62,214 nt of DNA from Actinomycetes bacterium (GCA_021850325.1 JAJZMF010000044.1:1-62214), one strand, 5' to 3'; positions 14,188 through 23,461 are shown, counted from the stretch's first letter. A program made the numbers and translations. The notes: generated from the sequence alone by a model not told the origin.

Positions 14188-16851
14188 TCAGTGGGCCGAG
14201 GCTATGAGCTGGACCACGAGGCCCGTCCAGCCGGTCTGGTGGCTCGCTCCCAGCCCGGCCCCGGTGTCGCCGTGGAAGTACTCGTGGAACCAGATCAGGT
14301 CCTTCCAGCGCGGGTCCTCGCTGAGCAACGGGTTGTCGCCGTGCACGGGCCGCCGGCCGTCGGGCCCGGGCAGGAAGAGCGAGACCAGGCGCCGGGAGAG
14401 GTCCCTCGCCACCTCGGTCAGGGCCATGTGCTGTCCCGACCCGGCCGGGTGCTCGACCCGGAGGTCGTCGTTGAAGTAGCGGCCGTAGCGGTAGAGGGCC
14501 TCGATCAGTAGGTAGTTGAGGGGGAACCAGACCGGGCCCCGCCAGTTGGAGTTCCCGCCGAACAGGCCGGTGCGCGACTCCGCCGGCTCGTAGTCGATGC
14601 TCCACGACTGCCCGCCCAGGCTGAGCACGAAGGGCGTCGTGTGGCGCTTGGACAGGCTGCGCACGCCGTGGTCCGAGAGCATCCCCTCCGGGTCCAGCAC
14701 GTGGCCCAGGACGGCCGTCAGGGCAGCCTCGTCCACGAGCGACAGGAGCCGGCGGTCGCCCATCCCCGGTACCCGGGTGTGGGCGATGTACTGGGCGAGG
14801 TCGGGGCGGTTGGCCTCGAACCAGTCGGTGCGTCGCATGAAGTCGGGCAACTTGGCCGCCAACTGGGGGTGCAGCGTGGTCACGGCGAGGATGGGCACCA
14901 CCCCGACCAGCGAGCGCACCCTTACGGGCGTGGCGGCGCCGTCGGCCGTGCGCACCACGTCGTAGAAGAAGCCGTCAGCGGCGTCCCACAGGCCGCGCTC
15001 GTGCATGGCCCGGGCGATGTAGGCGAAGTGCTCGAAGAACTTGATCGCCACGTCCTCGTAGGTCTGGTCCTGGTCGGCCAGCCGCAGCGCCATCTCGAGC
15101 AGCGAGGTGCAGTACATGGCCATCCACGCCGTCCCGTCGGACTGTTCGAGCACGCCCGCCACCGGGAGCGGCTTGGACCGGTCGAACAGGCCGATGTTGT
15201 CCAGCCCCAGGAACCCGCCCTCGAAGACGTTGTTGCCCTCCTCGTCCTTGCGGTTGACCCACCAGGTGAAGTTGAGGAGGAGCTTGTGGAACACCCGCTC
15301 CAGGAAGTCGTAGTCGGGGGGTAGGCCCATGCGCGCCCGCCGCGCTGCGTCGGTACGCCACACGGCCATGGTGGCCCAGGCCTGCACCGGGGGGTTGACG
15401 TCGCCGAAGTCCCACTCGTAAGCGGGGAGCTGGCCGTTGGGGTGCATGTACCACTCACGGCAGAGCAGCACGAGCTGTGACTTGGCGTACTCGGGGTCCA
15501 GGTGGGCAAGGGCGACGGCGTGGAACGCCAGGTCCCAGGAGGCGTACCACGGGTACTCCCACGAGTCCGGCATCGAGATGACCTCATGGTTGGCCACGTG
15601 CCCCCAGCCGGCGTTGCGGCCCGCCTTGCGCTGGGGGGGAGGTGTGGGCTGACCGGGGTCGCCCTCGAGCCAGCGTTCGACGTCGTAGTGGTAGAACTGC
15701 TTGCACCACAGCATGCCCGCTCCCGCTTGGCGCAGCACGAGCGCCTCCTGCTCACCGGCTGAGGGGGGGACGATGCTGGCGTAGTAGTCGTCGGCCTCGG
15801 CTTGCCGGTCCGCCAGCACCTGGCTGAAGGCGGCTCCGAGCGCCCCCCCGGTGCCTGCGCTCAGGCGCAACCGGAAGCTGGCCCGCTGCCCGGGGCCGAG
15901 GACCGTGCGGTAGTGCACGGCGGCTTTGGTGCCCTGCCTGTCGGGGTTGACAGTCGGGGCACCGCTGACGATGTGGTCGTTGACCCCGTCCTTGGGGTAG
16001 GCGGGCCCGGGGACACCCCAGAGCTTGGCCGTGTTGGTCTCGTTCTCGCAGAAGTAGACGGGCGGCAGCGCCCCGTCCGTGCCCGGTCCATAGGCCAGGG
16101 TGTACGGCCCCAGTTCCTCGCAACGTAGGCCCAGCTGCCCCTCGCCTGCGACCGTGATGGCGGGCCGCGTCCCCGAGCCGCCCCAGTCCCAACGGTTGCG
16201 GAACCAGATCTGGGGCACGATGTGCAGAGGCGCCGCAACCGGCCCCACGTTCTCCACTTCCACCTGCCACAGCACGTCCTCGGGGCCGTCCTTGGCCCAT
16301 GTGACGTCCACCACGAAGTACCGCCCGTCGTCGAACACCCCGGTGCCGACCAGCTCGAGCTCGGGATCCTGTTTGCCCCTGCGGGCGTTCCCCTCTCTCA
16401 GCTCCTGGTACGGGAAGGCCGCCTGTGGGTAGTGGTAGCGCCAGCGCATCCATGAGGCCGTGGGGGTCGCGTCCAGGTACCACCAGCATTCCTTGACGTC
16501 CTCACCGTGGTTGCCCTCGGAGTTGGTGAGGCCGTAGGCCCGTTCCTTCAGCCACGGGTCGTGCTCGTTCCACAAGCCGAGGGCGAGGCAGAGCAACTGG
16601 TCCTCGTCGCAGATCCCCCCCATGCCGTCCTCGCTCCAGCGGTAGGTGCGTGAAACTGCGTGTTCGAAGGGGAAGTACGACCAGGCGTCACCGTTGGCGG
16701 AGTAGTCCTCCCGCACCGTGCCCCAGGCACGCTCGGCCAGGTAGGGCCCCCAATGCCGCCACGGGGCCTTGGAATTGGCCGCTTCCTGCAAGCGTTGCCA
16801 CTCCGCAGGCAACGCTGCGGGCTGTCCCGGTCCGGCGGTGCTCGAGCTCAT
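14188..16851 (-). CDS. GH63-type glucosidase (mannosyl-oligosaccharide glucosidase family)
   Basis: A large, apparently cytoplasmic glycosidase of 887 residues with no signal peptide. The sequence pattern is that of bacterial GH63 proteins. The N-terminal beta-sandwich region begins WRHWGPYLAERAWGTVREDYS. The C-terminal (alpha/alpha)6 barrel has YPWYASWDLAFHAVALAHLDPEYAKSQL (general acid region), EWDFGDVNPPVQAWA and NWRGPVWFPLNYLLIEAL. Length agrees with the long actinobacterial forms. It probably hydrolyses alpha-glucosides or an alpha-glucosyl/mannosyl compatible solute or oligosaccharide. ATG 16851 has no clear ribosome site. It stands alone between convergent and divergent neighbours. Confidence 0.85.
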   Translation of the reverse strand: MSSSTAGPGQPAALPAEWQRLQEAANSKAPWRHWGPYLAERAWGTVREDYSANGDAWSYFPFEHAVSRTYRWSEDGMGGICDEDQLLCLALGLWNEHDPWLKERAYGLTNSEGNHGEDVKECWWYLDATPTASWMRWRYHYPQAAFPYQELREGNARRGKQDPELELVGTGVFDDGRYFVVDVTWAKDGPEDVLWQVEVENVGPVAAPLHIVPQIWFRNRWDWGGSGTRPAITVAGEGQLGLRCEELGPYTLAYGPGTDGALPPVYFCENETNTAKLWGVPGPAYPKDGVNDHIVSGAPTVNPDRQGTKAAVHYRTVLGPGQRASFRLRLSAGTGGALGAAFSQVLADRQAEADDYYASIVPPSAGEQEALVLRQAGAGMLWCKQFYHYDVERWLEGDPGQPTPPPQRKAGRNAGWGHVANHEVISMPDSWEYPWYASWDLAFHAVALAHLDPEYAKSQLVLLCREWYMHPNGQLPAYEWDFGDVNPPVQAWATMAVWRTDAARRARMGLPPDYDFLERVFHKLLLNFTWWVNRKDEEGNNVFEGGFLGLDNIGLFDRSKPLPVAGVLEQSDGTAWMAMYCTSLLEMALRLADQDQTYEDVAIKFFEHFAYIARAMHERGLWDAADGFFYDVVRTADGAATPVRVRSLVGVVPILAVTTLHPQLAAKLPDFMRRTDWFEANRPDLAQYIAHTRVPGMGDRRLLSLVDEAALTAVLGHVLDPEGMLSDHGVRSLSKRHTTPFVLSLGGQSWSIDYEPAESRTGLFGGNSNWRGPVWFPLNYLLIEALYRYGRYFNDDLRVEHPAGSGQHMALTEVARDLSRRLVSLFLPGPDGRRPVHGDNPLLSEDPRWKDLIWFHEYFHGDTGAGLGASHQTGWTGLVVQLIASAH

Positions 16852-16956
16852 AGGCCGTCATCTTCGCAGATCCGGCTCATGCAGGGCTGTCCTGGCGGAT
16901 TTTGGGCCTCAGGTCCCTGTTGGACGTGCCGAAGTGGGTACTTGGACGGGTAATAC

Positions 16957-16985
16957 TTGACTTTGTGCCTGCTAACGTATTTGAT
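16957..16985 (+). promoter_or_regulatory. Promoter of the HU gene
   Basis: TTGACT at 16957-16962 is a near-consensus -35. The AT-rich TATTTGAT at 16978-16985 holds the -10 (TATTTG with a 15-bp or TTTGAT with a 17-bp spacer). The surrounding stretch is the most AT-rich of the region, and the mRNA would have a leader of about 50 nt, unlike the leaderless genes nearby. Confidence 0.6.
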
Positions 16986-17041
16986 GAAGTGTTCAGACAG
17001 GCTCACACCTTCCAACTTCCCCGCCCGCCTAGGAGGTGGCG

Positions 17042-17761
17042 TTGAACCGTTCCCAGCTAGTAGAAGAGATCGCCAGTAGTACCGGGCTCACCCGGCGCCA
17101 GGCCGAGGACGCCGTTGATGCGTTCGTCGGCACCATCGGAGACCAGGTCCGCTCGGGCTCCAAAGTCACGATCTACGGCTTTGGCAGCTTCAACCCCACC
17201 TCGCGCAAGGCGCGTACCGGGCGCAACCCCCGCACCGGTCAGCCGGTGAAGATCGCGGCGTCCAAGGGCATCCGCTTCAGCGCCGCCACGGGCTTCAAGG
17301 CCGAGCTCAACGCCAAGAAGGCGGCCAAGAAGGCCGTTGCTGCGAAGGCCAACGGCCGCACGACGGCACGCGCTGCTGAGCCGGCCAAGGCCGTCAAGGC
17401 CACCAAGGCTGCCGCTCCCGCCAACGGCCGTAAGGCTGTTGCGGTCGCCAAGTCCGCACCTGCGGCCCGTCCCGTCGGCCGTCCCCGCAAGGGCGCTGCG
17501 GCCGAGGCGCCGGCGCCGGCCAAGAAGGCCACCAAGGCCGTCGTGACCAAGGCCCCTGCGACCAAGACGGCCGCTGCCAAGGCTCCCGCCGCCAAGGCCA
17601 CAGCCTCCAAGGCCACAGCTTCGAAGACGGCAGCTTCGAAGACGGCAGCTGCCAAGAGCGTCGCCACCAAGGCCACCACTGCGAAGGCGGCAGCCACCAA
17701 GACGGTTGCGGCCAAGGCCGCCAAGGCACCGGCAAAGGCGACCAGAGCCGCCAAGCGCTAG
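17042..17761 (+). CDS. hupB: HU nucleoid protein with long Lys/Ala-rich tail (HupB/Hlp type)
   Basis: A DNA-bending chromosomal protein. Residues 1-90 are a normal HU domain (MNRSQLVEEIASSTGLTRRQAEDAV; FGSFNPTSRKARTGRNPRTGQPVKI contains the DNA-inserting Pro arm). Residues about 95-239 form an extended, positively charged tail of AKKA/AAKA/TKAA repeats resembling eukaryotic histone H1, as in mycobacterial HupB. The TTG start at 17042 gives the canonical MNRSQL and lies five bases after AGGAGG (17031-17036). A GTG at 17036 overlaps that Shine-Dalgarno and is unlikely. A hairpin terminator follows. Confidence 0.95.
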   Translation: MNRSQLVEEIASSTGLTRRQAEDAVDAFVGTIGDQVRSGSKVTIYGFGSFNPTSRKARTGRNPRTGQPVKIAASKGIRFSAATGFKAELNAKKAAKKAVAAKANGRTTARAAEPAKAVKATKAAAPANGRKAVAVAKSAPAARPVGRPRKGAAAEAPAPAKKATKAVVTKAPATKTAAAKAPAAKATASKATASKTAASKTAAAKSVATKATTAKAAATKTVAAKAAKAPAKATRAAKR

Positions 17762-17777
17762 AGACCGCTCTTCCCCG

Positions 17778-17808
17778 ACAGCCACCGGCCCCGACGGTCG
17801 GTGGCTGT
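17778..17808 (+). terminator. Hairpin terminator after hupB
   Basis: ACAGCCACCG (17778-17787) pairs perfectly with CGGTGGCTGT (17799-17808) around an 11-nt loop, 17 bp past the HU stop. It lies between convergent genes and could serve both. Confidence 0.7.
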
Positions 17809-17831
17809 TGCGCGTCCCGGGGCGTACGCGC

Positions 17832-18395
17832 TCAGGCGCCGCCCAGCATGTCGGCCGGCAGGTCGACGTCCCAGCCCAGCCTGTCGTCGTGGACGACCCT
17901 CCAGGGCAGCCCGGTCCGGGCCGCCTCCTCCCGGTGCCGGGCCAGGGAACCCGGCCCGTAGGCGAAGCGGAACCCGCACCCGGTGGGCAGGCTTATGACG
18001 TTGGTGCCGTCGTCCCTCCGGTCCGGCACCAGCACCACGCCCTCCACGTCGGCCAACCACGCCAGTTGTGTAGCCAGGGGCAGGTCACCGTGGGCCACCA
18101 CGACCCGGTCGTAGCCCATCTCCTCCAGCACTTCCAGGGCCCGGTCCACGGCGCCGTTCAGGCCCAGGCCCGGGGTCGACAGCACCCGGGCATCGTTGCG
18201 CTCGGCCCAGGCTGCCACCCCGGGGTCGTCGCAGACCACGTAGACGGGCAGGGGACGGGCTGCCGCCAGGACCGCCTCCGCCATCCGGGCCGCCAGCGCC
18301 GCACGCTCCTGCGGGCCGAGCACAGGGCTCAGGCGCATCTTGGCTCGGGCAAACGCCTTGACCGGGACGGCCACCGCCGTAGGCACGGGCGCCAT
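17832..18395 (-). CDS. cofC: 2-phospho-L-lactate (or PEP) guanylyltransferase, F420 pathway
   Basis: A 187-residue MobA-like nucleotidyltransferase of the CofC/FbiD family, which activates 2-phospholactate or phosphoenolpyruvate with GTP for coenzyme F420 synthesis. Visible features are AVPVKAFARAKMRLSPVL at the N-terminus (phosphate-binding Lys/Arg), AHGDLPLA (metal Asp) and DDGTNVISLPTG followed by GFRFAYGPGSLARH, all characteristic. The ATG at 18395 gives the family N-terminus. No other F420 genes lie in the window, so the pathway is scattered. Confidence 0.9.
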   Translation of the reverse strand: MAPVPTAVAVPVKAFARAKMRLSPVLGPQERAALAARMAEAVLAAARPLPVYVVCDDPGVAAWAERNDARVLSTPGLGLNGAVDRALEVLEEMGYDRVVVAHGDLPLATQLAWLADVEGVVLVPDRRDDGTNVISLPTGCGFRFAYGPGSLARHREEAARTGLPWRVVHDDRLGWDVDLPADMLGGA

Positions 18396-18473
18396 CTTAG
18401 GGTTGGGTGCCCCGCGGGCCGCCAACCCGTACCGGGGGCATCGGCGTCCCGCCCCGTTGCTAGCGTGAGCGCC

Positions 18474-18881
18474 ATGAGGATCGCCTTTGGCACCGACGAC
18501 ACGACGCCGGTCACCGAGGAGCTCAAGGCGGACCTGGCCGCCCTGGGCCACGAGGTCGTCGTGGTGGCCGACCCGATGCGCTGGGCGGAGGCCGGGCGTG
18601 CCGTGGGTGAAGCCGTGGCAGGAGGCCGGGCCGACGTGGGCGTGGTGTTCTGCTTCACGGGCACGGGTGTGAGCATCGCCGCCAACAAGGTGCGCGGGGT
18701 GCGGGCCGCTCTGTGCGCCGACGTGGAGACGGCGCGCGATGCCCGCCGGTGGAACGACGCGAACGTCGTTGCGCTCAGCCTCCGCACCACCACGGTGGAG
18801 TCCGGCCACGACATCATCGATGCCTTCTTGGACAATGCGCCCGATGGCACCGAGGACGACCAGATAGCGCTCCTGCGCTGA
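18474..18881 (+). CDS. RpiB/LacAB-family sugar-phosphate isomerase, divergent
   Basis: A 135-residue RpiB-fold protein. The core CFTGTGVSIAANKVRGVRAA is clearly the RpiB active-site loop (usual CGTGIGMSIAANK) with the catalytic Cys kept and the following Gly changed to Phe. The N-terminal SDHAG phosphate/substrate motif of true RpiB is replaced by TDDTT, so ribose-5-phosphate is probably not the substrate. The ATG lies seven bases after TAGCGT (18461-18466). It is followed after 13 bp by RNase HII. It belongs to the family by sequence, but function should not be copied from RpiB. Confidence 0.75.
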   Translation: MRIAFGTDDTTPVTEELKADLAALGHEVVVVADPMRWAEAGRAVGEAVAGGRADVGVVFCFTGTGVSIAANKVRGVRAALCADVETARDARRWNDANVVALSLRTTTVESGHDIIDAFLDNAPDGTEDDQIALLR

Positions 18882-18894
18882 GCGCGGCACGCAG

Positions 18895-19557
18895 GTGAGC
18901 CCCTACGGAGCGGCACCGACGCTGGCCTTCGAGCGCGAGGCGTGGGCTGTGGGCCACGAGGTCGTGGTCGGTGTGGACGAGGTGGGACGCGGGGCTTGGG
19001 CCGGGCCGCTGATGGTGGGGGCGGCGCTGTTGCCCAAGGGTCGCCGCGTCTATGGCGTGAGGGACTCCAAAGCCCTGCCGGAGGCCCGGCGGGAGGAGCT
19101 CTTCTCGAAGGTCGCCAACTGGTGCGAGGCCTGGGCCGTCGGCGAGGCCTCCCCTGCCGAGTGCGACGAACTGGGGATGGCCGAGGCCCAGCGGCTGGCC
19201 ACCAGGCGGGCCTTGTCGGCACTGGGGGTGGTGCCCGACCTCGTGCTGGTCGACGGCAACTGGGACTTCGTCGGCACCGGCAGTACCCGTCGCATTGTCA
19301 AGGGGGACGCCGTGTGCCTCTCCATCTCGGCTGCCTCCGTACTGGCCAAGGTGACGCGTGACCGCATCATGCGCTCGTTGGCACCGGGCTTCCCGCACTA
19401 CGAGTTCCAGGCCAACAAGGGCTACCCCTGCTGGCGGCACAAGATGGCCCTGCAGGCGTACGGGCCTTCGACTGTCCACAGGCGCAGCTGGGTGTTCATG
19501 GCCTCCCTCAGCTGGGACATGCGCCGGGGTAGGGTCACCGAGGAGGTGGAGCTGTGA
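18895..19557 (+). CDS. rnhB: Ribonuclease HII
   Basis: Removes RNA from RNA:DNA hybrids, including single misincorporated ribonucleotides. The 220 residues carry the type-2 RNase H acidic residues: VDEVGRGAWAGPL (Asp, Glu, Gly-Arg-Gly motif), LVDGNWD and the late SVLAKVTRDRIM with its Asp. HYEFQANKGYP is the C-terminal family motif. The family usually has DG(N/K) followed by other residues; NWDF here is a minor variant. GTG 18895 is used. The stop overlaps the start of the ABC ATPase by 4 bp, joining unrelated functions in one transcript. Confidence 0.94.
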   Translation: MSPYGAAPTLAFEREAWAVGHEVVVGVDEVGRGAWAGPLMVGAALLPKGRRVYGVRDSKALPEARREELFSKVANWCEAWAVGEASPAECDELGMAEAQRLATRRALSALGVVPDLVLVDGNWDFVGTGSTRRIVKGDAVCLSISAASVLAKVTRDRIMRSLAPGFPHYEFQANKGYPCWRHKMALQAYGPSTVHRRSWVFMASLSWDMRRGRVTEEVEL

Positions 19558-20609
19558 TCATCGAGGTAGAGGGCCTGCGCAAGTCCTTCGGGGACGTCCA
19601 GGCCCTGCGCGGTGTCGACTTCTCGGTCGACGAGGGCATGGTCCTGGGCCTGCTCGGCCCGAACGGAGCCGGCAAGACGACGGCGGTGCGGATCCTCACC
19701 ACCCTGGTACCCCCGAGCGGGGGCCGGGCCCGGGTGTGCGGCTACGACGTGGCACATGAGGCGGCGGCCGTCCGGCGCGTGATCGGCCTGGCCGGCCAGG
19801 CCACCGCCATCGCCCCCGACCTGACCGGCTTGGAGAACCTGCAGATGGCAGGTCGTCTCTACCACCTCGGCCGTTCCCTGGCCCGCCAGCGGGCGGCCGA
19901 GCTCTTGGAGCGCTTCGACCTGGCCGATGCCGGGGGCCGCCAGGCCAAGACCTATTCCGGGGGGATGCTGCGCCGGCTCGACCTGGCGGCCAGCCTCATC
20001 AGCCGGCCACGGGTGCTCTTCCTGGACGAGCCGACCACCGGCCTGGACCCCCGCAGCCGGGTCGGCATGTGGGGCGTGATACGTGAGCTGGTGGCGCAGG
20101 GCACGACCCTGCTCCTCACCACCCAGTACCTGGAGGAGGCGGACGAGCTGGCGGACCAGATCGTGGTGATCGACCATGGCGTGGTGATAGCGCGGGGTAC
20201 CTCGGAGGACCTGAAGGACCGTGTGGGCGGTGACGTGGTGGAGTTCGGGGTGGACGACCGCGCCCGGACGGCACAGGCCCTCGAGGTGGTGGCTGCCCTG
20301 GGGGAGGGCACCCCTGTCCTGGACGGCACCGGCGCCCGGGTCCAGGTGCGCGCCGGAGGCCGGGGAGGCACGGTGCTGGTCGAGGTGGTCCGTGCTCTGG
20401 ACGCCGCCGGTCTGCCGGTGTCAGGCATGGCGCTGCGCCGCCCCTCGCTGGACGACGTCTTCATGACCCTGACCGGTCATGTCGCCGAGGAGGGTGGCAC
20501 TGCCCCCGGGCCCGGAGGGCGCCGGGGGCGCCGTAACAGCGGGCGCCGGCAGGGAGCGGGCGTGGGGGCCGGCGCGAGCGGCTCAGCGGACAAAGGCGAC
20601 GCCAGGTGA
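19554..20609 (+). CDS. ABC exporter ATPase, DrrA type
   Basis: The nucleotide-binding subunit of an ABC-2 exporter, 351 residues. Walker A is GPNGAGKTT, the signature is YSGGMLRRLDLA, Walker B is VLFLDEPTTGLD, and the H-loop is replaced in LLLTTQYLEEAD (His to Gln). The C-terminal 90 residues form the DrrA-type accessory domain ending in a Gly/Arg-rich tail. The His-to-Gln switch is common in the DrrA group. It overlaps the permease by 4 bp. The cargo (lipid, glycolipid or drug) is unknown. Confidence 0.93.
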   Translation: MIIEVEGLRKSFGDVQALRGVDFSVDEGMVLGLLGPNGAGKTTAVRILTTLVPPSGGRARVCGYDVAHEAAAVRRVIGLAGQATAIAPDLTGLENLQMAGRLYHLGRSLARQRAAELLERFDLADAGGRQAKTYSGGMLRRLDLAASLISRPRVLFLDEPTTGLDPRSRVGMWGVIRELVAQGTTLLLTTQYLEEADELADQIVVIDHGVVIARGTSEDLKDRVGGDVVEFGVDDRARTAQALEVVAALGEGTPVLDGTGARVQVRAGGRGGTVLVEVVRALDAAGLPVSGMALRRPSLDDVFMTLTGHVAEEGGTAPGPGGRRGRRNSGRRQGAGVGAGASGSADKGDAR

Positions 20610-21463
20610 GCGGCGCACAGGCCCCGGCCCTGCCCGGCACGGCGAGGGCCCTGTCGGAGCCCGGAGCGGGACAGCGGCTCCGGTGGGCCTTCGAGGACAC
20701 GATGGTGATCACCTGGCGCAACCTGCTGACCTGGGCCAGGGTTCCTGCCTACATCGTGTTCACGGTGGTCCAGCCGGTCATGTTCACGCTGTTGTTCCGC
20801 TACGTCTTCGGCGGGGCGATCAACGTCTCGACCTTCCCCGGTGGCTACGTCAGTTACCTCATCCCGGGGGTCATCGCCCAGACGGCAGGTTTTGCGTCCT
20901 TCAGTACCGCCATCGGCCTGTCGCGTGAGCTCAACGTGGGTGGCATCGACCGTATACGCAGCATGCCCACGGCCCGCTCGGCCGTACTGCTGGGCCGCTT
21001 GCTGGCCGACGTGCTCAGGTTGTTGGTCACCATCCTGGTGATGGTGGGCGTCGGCTACGCCGTCGGCTTCAGGTTCCAGGGGGGCGTGGGCTACGCGCTG
21101 GCCATGGTCGCCCTGGCGTTGTACCTGGGCCTGGCCGTGTGCTGCATCTCTGCCTTCATCGGCCTGCAGGTGAGGGACGAGGAGTCGGTGCAGGCGTTCG
21201 GCCTCATCTGGGTGTTCCCGCTCACCTTCGTGTCGTCCGCCTTCGTGCAGGTTTCGTCCATGCCCTCCTGGTTGCGCGGTTTCGCCCAGCACCAGCCCTT
21301 CACCGAGGTCATCAACGCCCTGCGCGTCCTGGCCATAGGCAACAAGGTCCAGCCTCTGGTGGGCCAGAGCCTCGGCTCGGCACTGTGGCAGAGCCTGGCC
21401 TGGGTGACAGGCGCCATCGTGGTCTTCGTGCCCCTGGCGACCAGGGCGTACGAGCGGGCCTAG
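20606..21463 (+). CDS. ABC-2 type permease, DrrB type
   Basis: A 285-residue integral membrane subunit with about six hydrophobic segments. It includes an N-terminal amphipathic lead (MVITWRNLLTWARVPAYIVFTVVQPVMFTLLF) and the ABC-2 motif region FVSSAFVQVSSMPSWLRGFAQHQPFTEVINALR typical of daunorubicin-resistance permeases. It is coupled by a 4-bp overlap to the ATPase upstream. Confidence 0.92.
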   Translation: MSGAQAPALPGTARALSEPGAGQRLRWAFEDTMVITWRNLLTWARVPAYIVFTVVQPVMFTLLFRYVFGGAINVSTFPGGYVSYLIPGVIAQTAGFASFSTAIGLSRELNVGGIDRIRSMPTARSAVLLGRLLADVLRLLVTILVMVGVGYAVGFRFQGGVGYALAMVALALYLGLAVCCISAFIGLQVRDEESVQAFGLIWVFPLTFVSSAFVQVSSMPSWLRGFAQHQPFTEVINALRVLAIGNKVQPLVGQSLGSALWQSLAWVTGAIVVFVPLATRAYERA

Positions 21464-21500
21464 CGACCGGGGCCACCGCACGGGCCCCGGCACCGACCAA

Positions 21501-23381
21501 TTGGTGGCGCAGGCACTGTCGCGCGCCACGTCCGGTCTCTCGGGCCGGGAGGAGCGGCCCGAGCAGGTGGCCATGGCCATGGCCGTGGCACGCGCCCTGC
21601 AGGAGCGCCGTCACCTGGTGGTGCAGGCAGGCACGGGCACAGGCAAGAGCCTGGCCTACCTGGTGCCGCTCCTCGCCCTGGGGGCACGGGTGGTGGTGTC
21701 CACAGCCACCAAGGCGTTGCAGGACCAGTTGGCGCAGCGGGACCTGCCCCTGCTGGCCCGCTGCCTCGGCCCGTTCAACTTCGCCGTGCTGAAGGGCCGC
21801 TCCAACTACATCTGTGCCCAGCGGGTGAGGGAGATCGAGGGCCCGGGCGAGCAGCTGTTCCAGGCCGAGCTCGGCCACCTGGGCCGGGAGGTGCGCAACC
21901 TGGTGCGCTGGGCGGGCGCCCCCGGGAGCCAGGGAGGCACCCTCACGGGGGACCGGGCCGAGCTGTCCTGGGAGCCCTCCGACGCGGCCTGGGCCCAGGT
22001 GAGCACGAGCGGACGGGAGTGCCCGGGGGCCGCCCAGTGCCCATCGGGTACCGCCTGCTTCGCCGACCAGGCGCGCCGGAGGGCGGCCGAGGCGGACGTG
22101 GTGGTGGTCAACACGCACCTCTACGCCGCCGACCTGGCGCTCGACGGGGCAGAGCTGTTGCCTCCCCACGACGTCGTGGTCTTCGACGAGGCCCACGAAC
22201 TGGAGGACATCGTGTCCGGGGCCCTGGGCTCAGAGCTCGGGCCGTCCCGTGTCGTAGGCCTGGCACGGGCCAGCCGGGCCGGTGCAGCGGGCCCGTCGGC
22301 CGCGTTGGCGCTCGAGGACGCGGCGGTGCTGTTGGGCGCCGCCCTTCGGCCCTGGCGGGGCCAGGCCCTGCCCCGGCCCCTCGACAAGGACCTGTCCGCC
22401 GCCCTGGCGCTCCTGCGCGAAAGGGCTTCTCTGCTCGGCCAGCAGCTTCGCCCGGGCCAGGACGACGACGAGGTGGCCGGGGCTGCCCGTCAGCGGGCCA
22501 ACAAGGCCCTGGCCGGGTTGCTGGAGGACCTCAACAAGCTCCACGAACTGCCGGCAGGGGAGGTCGCCTGGGTGGAGGGCCCCGAGCATGCGCCCGTGGT
22601 CAGGGTGGCCCCCATCGACGTTGGGGCAGCGCTGGCCCGGCACCTGTGGGGAGGGGAGGACGCGCCGACGGCGGTGCTCACCAGTGCCACCATCCCTCCC
22701 GGCCTCGGGGAGCGGCTCGGCCTGCCGGCCGGGGGCTATGACGAGCTGTCGGTGGGCAGCCCGTTCGCCTACCAGGAGCAGGCCCTGCTCTACTGCCCCC
22801 TGCACCTGCCCGACCCACGCTCGCCGGGCTACGAGGCGGCCATGCACGAGGAGCTGGTGGCCCTGCTGCAGGCTTCTGAGGGCCGGGCCATGGCCCTGTT
22901 CACGAGCTGGCGGGCCATGCAGGCGGCGGCCGAGGTCGTCCGGGCCAGGGTGCCCTGGACGGTGCTCACCCAATCGGACCTCCCCAAGCCCAAACTGGTG
23001 GAGAAGTTCACGGCCGACGAGCACTCGTGCCTGTTCGCCACCATGGGCTTCTGGCAGGGAGTGGACGTCCCCGGGCGGTCCCTGTCCCTGGTGACCATCG
23101 ACCGCCTGCCGTTCCCCCGTCCCGACGACCCCTTGCTCCGGGCCCGTCGGGACGCCGTCGGTGCCGGGGCCTTCGAGGCCATAGACGTGCCCCGGGCGGC
23201 CACCCTCCTGGCCCAGGGTGCCGGGAGGCTGGTGCGCTCCCGTCAGGACCGCGGCGTGGTCGCAGTGCTCGACCCCCGGCTGGGCCGGGCACGCTACCGC
23301 TGGCAACTGGTGGGTTCGCTCCCGCCCATGCGCCGTACGAGGCACAGGGCCGAGGTCGAGGCGTTCCTGGCCTCCCTGTGA
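21501..23381 (+). CDS. dinG: DinG/XPD-family Fe-S DNA helicase
   Basis: An ATP-dependent 5'-3' DNA helicase of superfamily 2, 626 residues. Walker A is GTGTGKSLAYL and the DEAH box is VVFDEAHELED. Between them are four cysteines (NYICAQR, ECPGAAQCPS, TACFADQ) in the order expected for the [4Fe-4S] cluster of XPD/DinG enzymes. The C-terminal helicase half has MGFWQGVDVPGRSLSLVTIDRLPFP and the arginine-finger region AAGR-like LLAQGAGRLVRS. It probably resolves unusual DNA or RNA:DNA structures in repair. Its last codons begin a short tandem repeat. Confidence 0.93.
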   Translation: MVAQALSRATSGLSGREERPEQVAMAMAVARALQERRHLVVQAGTGTGKSLAYLVPLLALGARVVVSTATKALQDQLAQRDLPLLARCLGPFNFAVLKGRSNYICAQRVREIEGPGEQLFQAELGHLGREVRNLVRWAGAPGSQGGTLTGDRAELSWEPSDAAWAQVSTSGRECPGAAQCPSGTACFADQARRRAAEADVVVVNTHLYAADLALDGAELLPPHDVVVFDEAHELEDIVSGALGSELGPSRVVGLARASRAGAAGPSAALALEDAAVLLGAALRPWRGQALPRPLDKDLSAALALLRERASLLGQQLRPGQDDDEVAGAARQRANKALAGLLEDLNKLHELPAGEVAWVEGPEHAPVVRVAPIDVGAALARHLWGGEDAPTAVLTSATIPPGLGERLGLPAGGYDELSVGSPFAYQEQALLYCPLHLPDPRSPGYEAAMHEELVALLQASEGRAMALFTSWRAMQAAAEVVRARVPWTVLTQSDLPKPKLVEKFTADEHSCLFATMGFWQGVDVPGRSLSLVTIDRLPFPRPDDPLLRARRDAVGAGAFEAIDVPRAATLLAQGAGRLVRSRQDRGVVAVLDPRLGRARYRWQLVGSLPPMRRTRHRAEVEAFLASL

Positions 23382-23461
23382 GGGCCTGGCGTCCCTGTGG
23401 GGGCCTGGCCTCCCGCTGAGGGGGCCTGGCTCGCCGGCGAGAGCCTGGCGACCGGGAGCGG
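23366..23461. repeat. 19-21 bp degenerate tandem repeat at the dinG end
   Basis: CCTGGC recurs at 23366, 23385, 23404, 23425 and 23444 (spacings 19, 19, 21, 19) with similar flanks (TCCCTGTGAGGG-like). The first copy is inside the last dinG codons and the array fills the 82-bp gap to the convergent lipoprotein gene. Confidence 0.75.
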
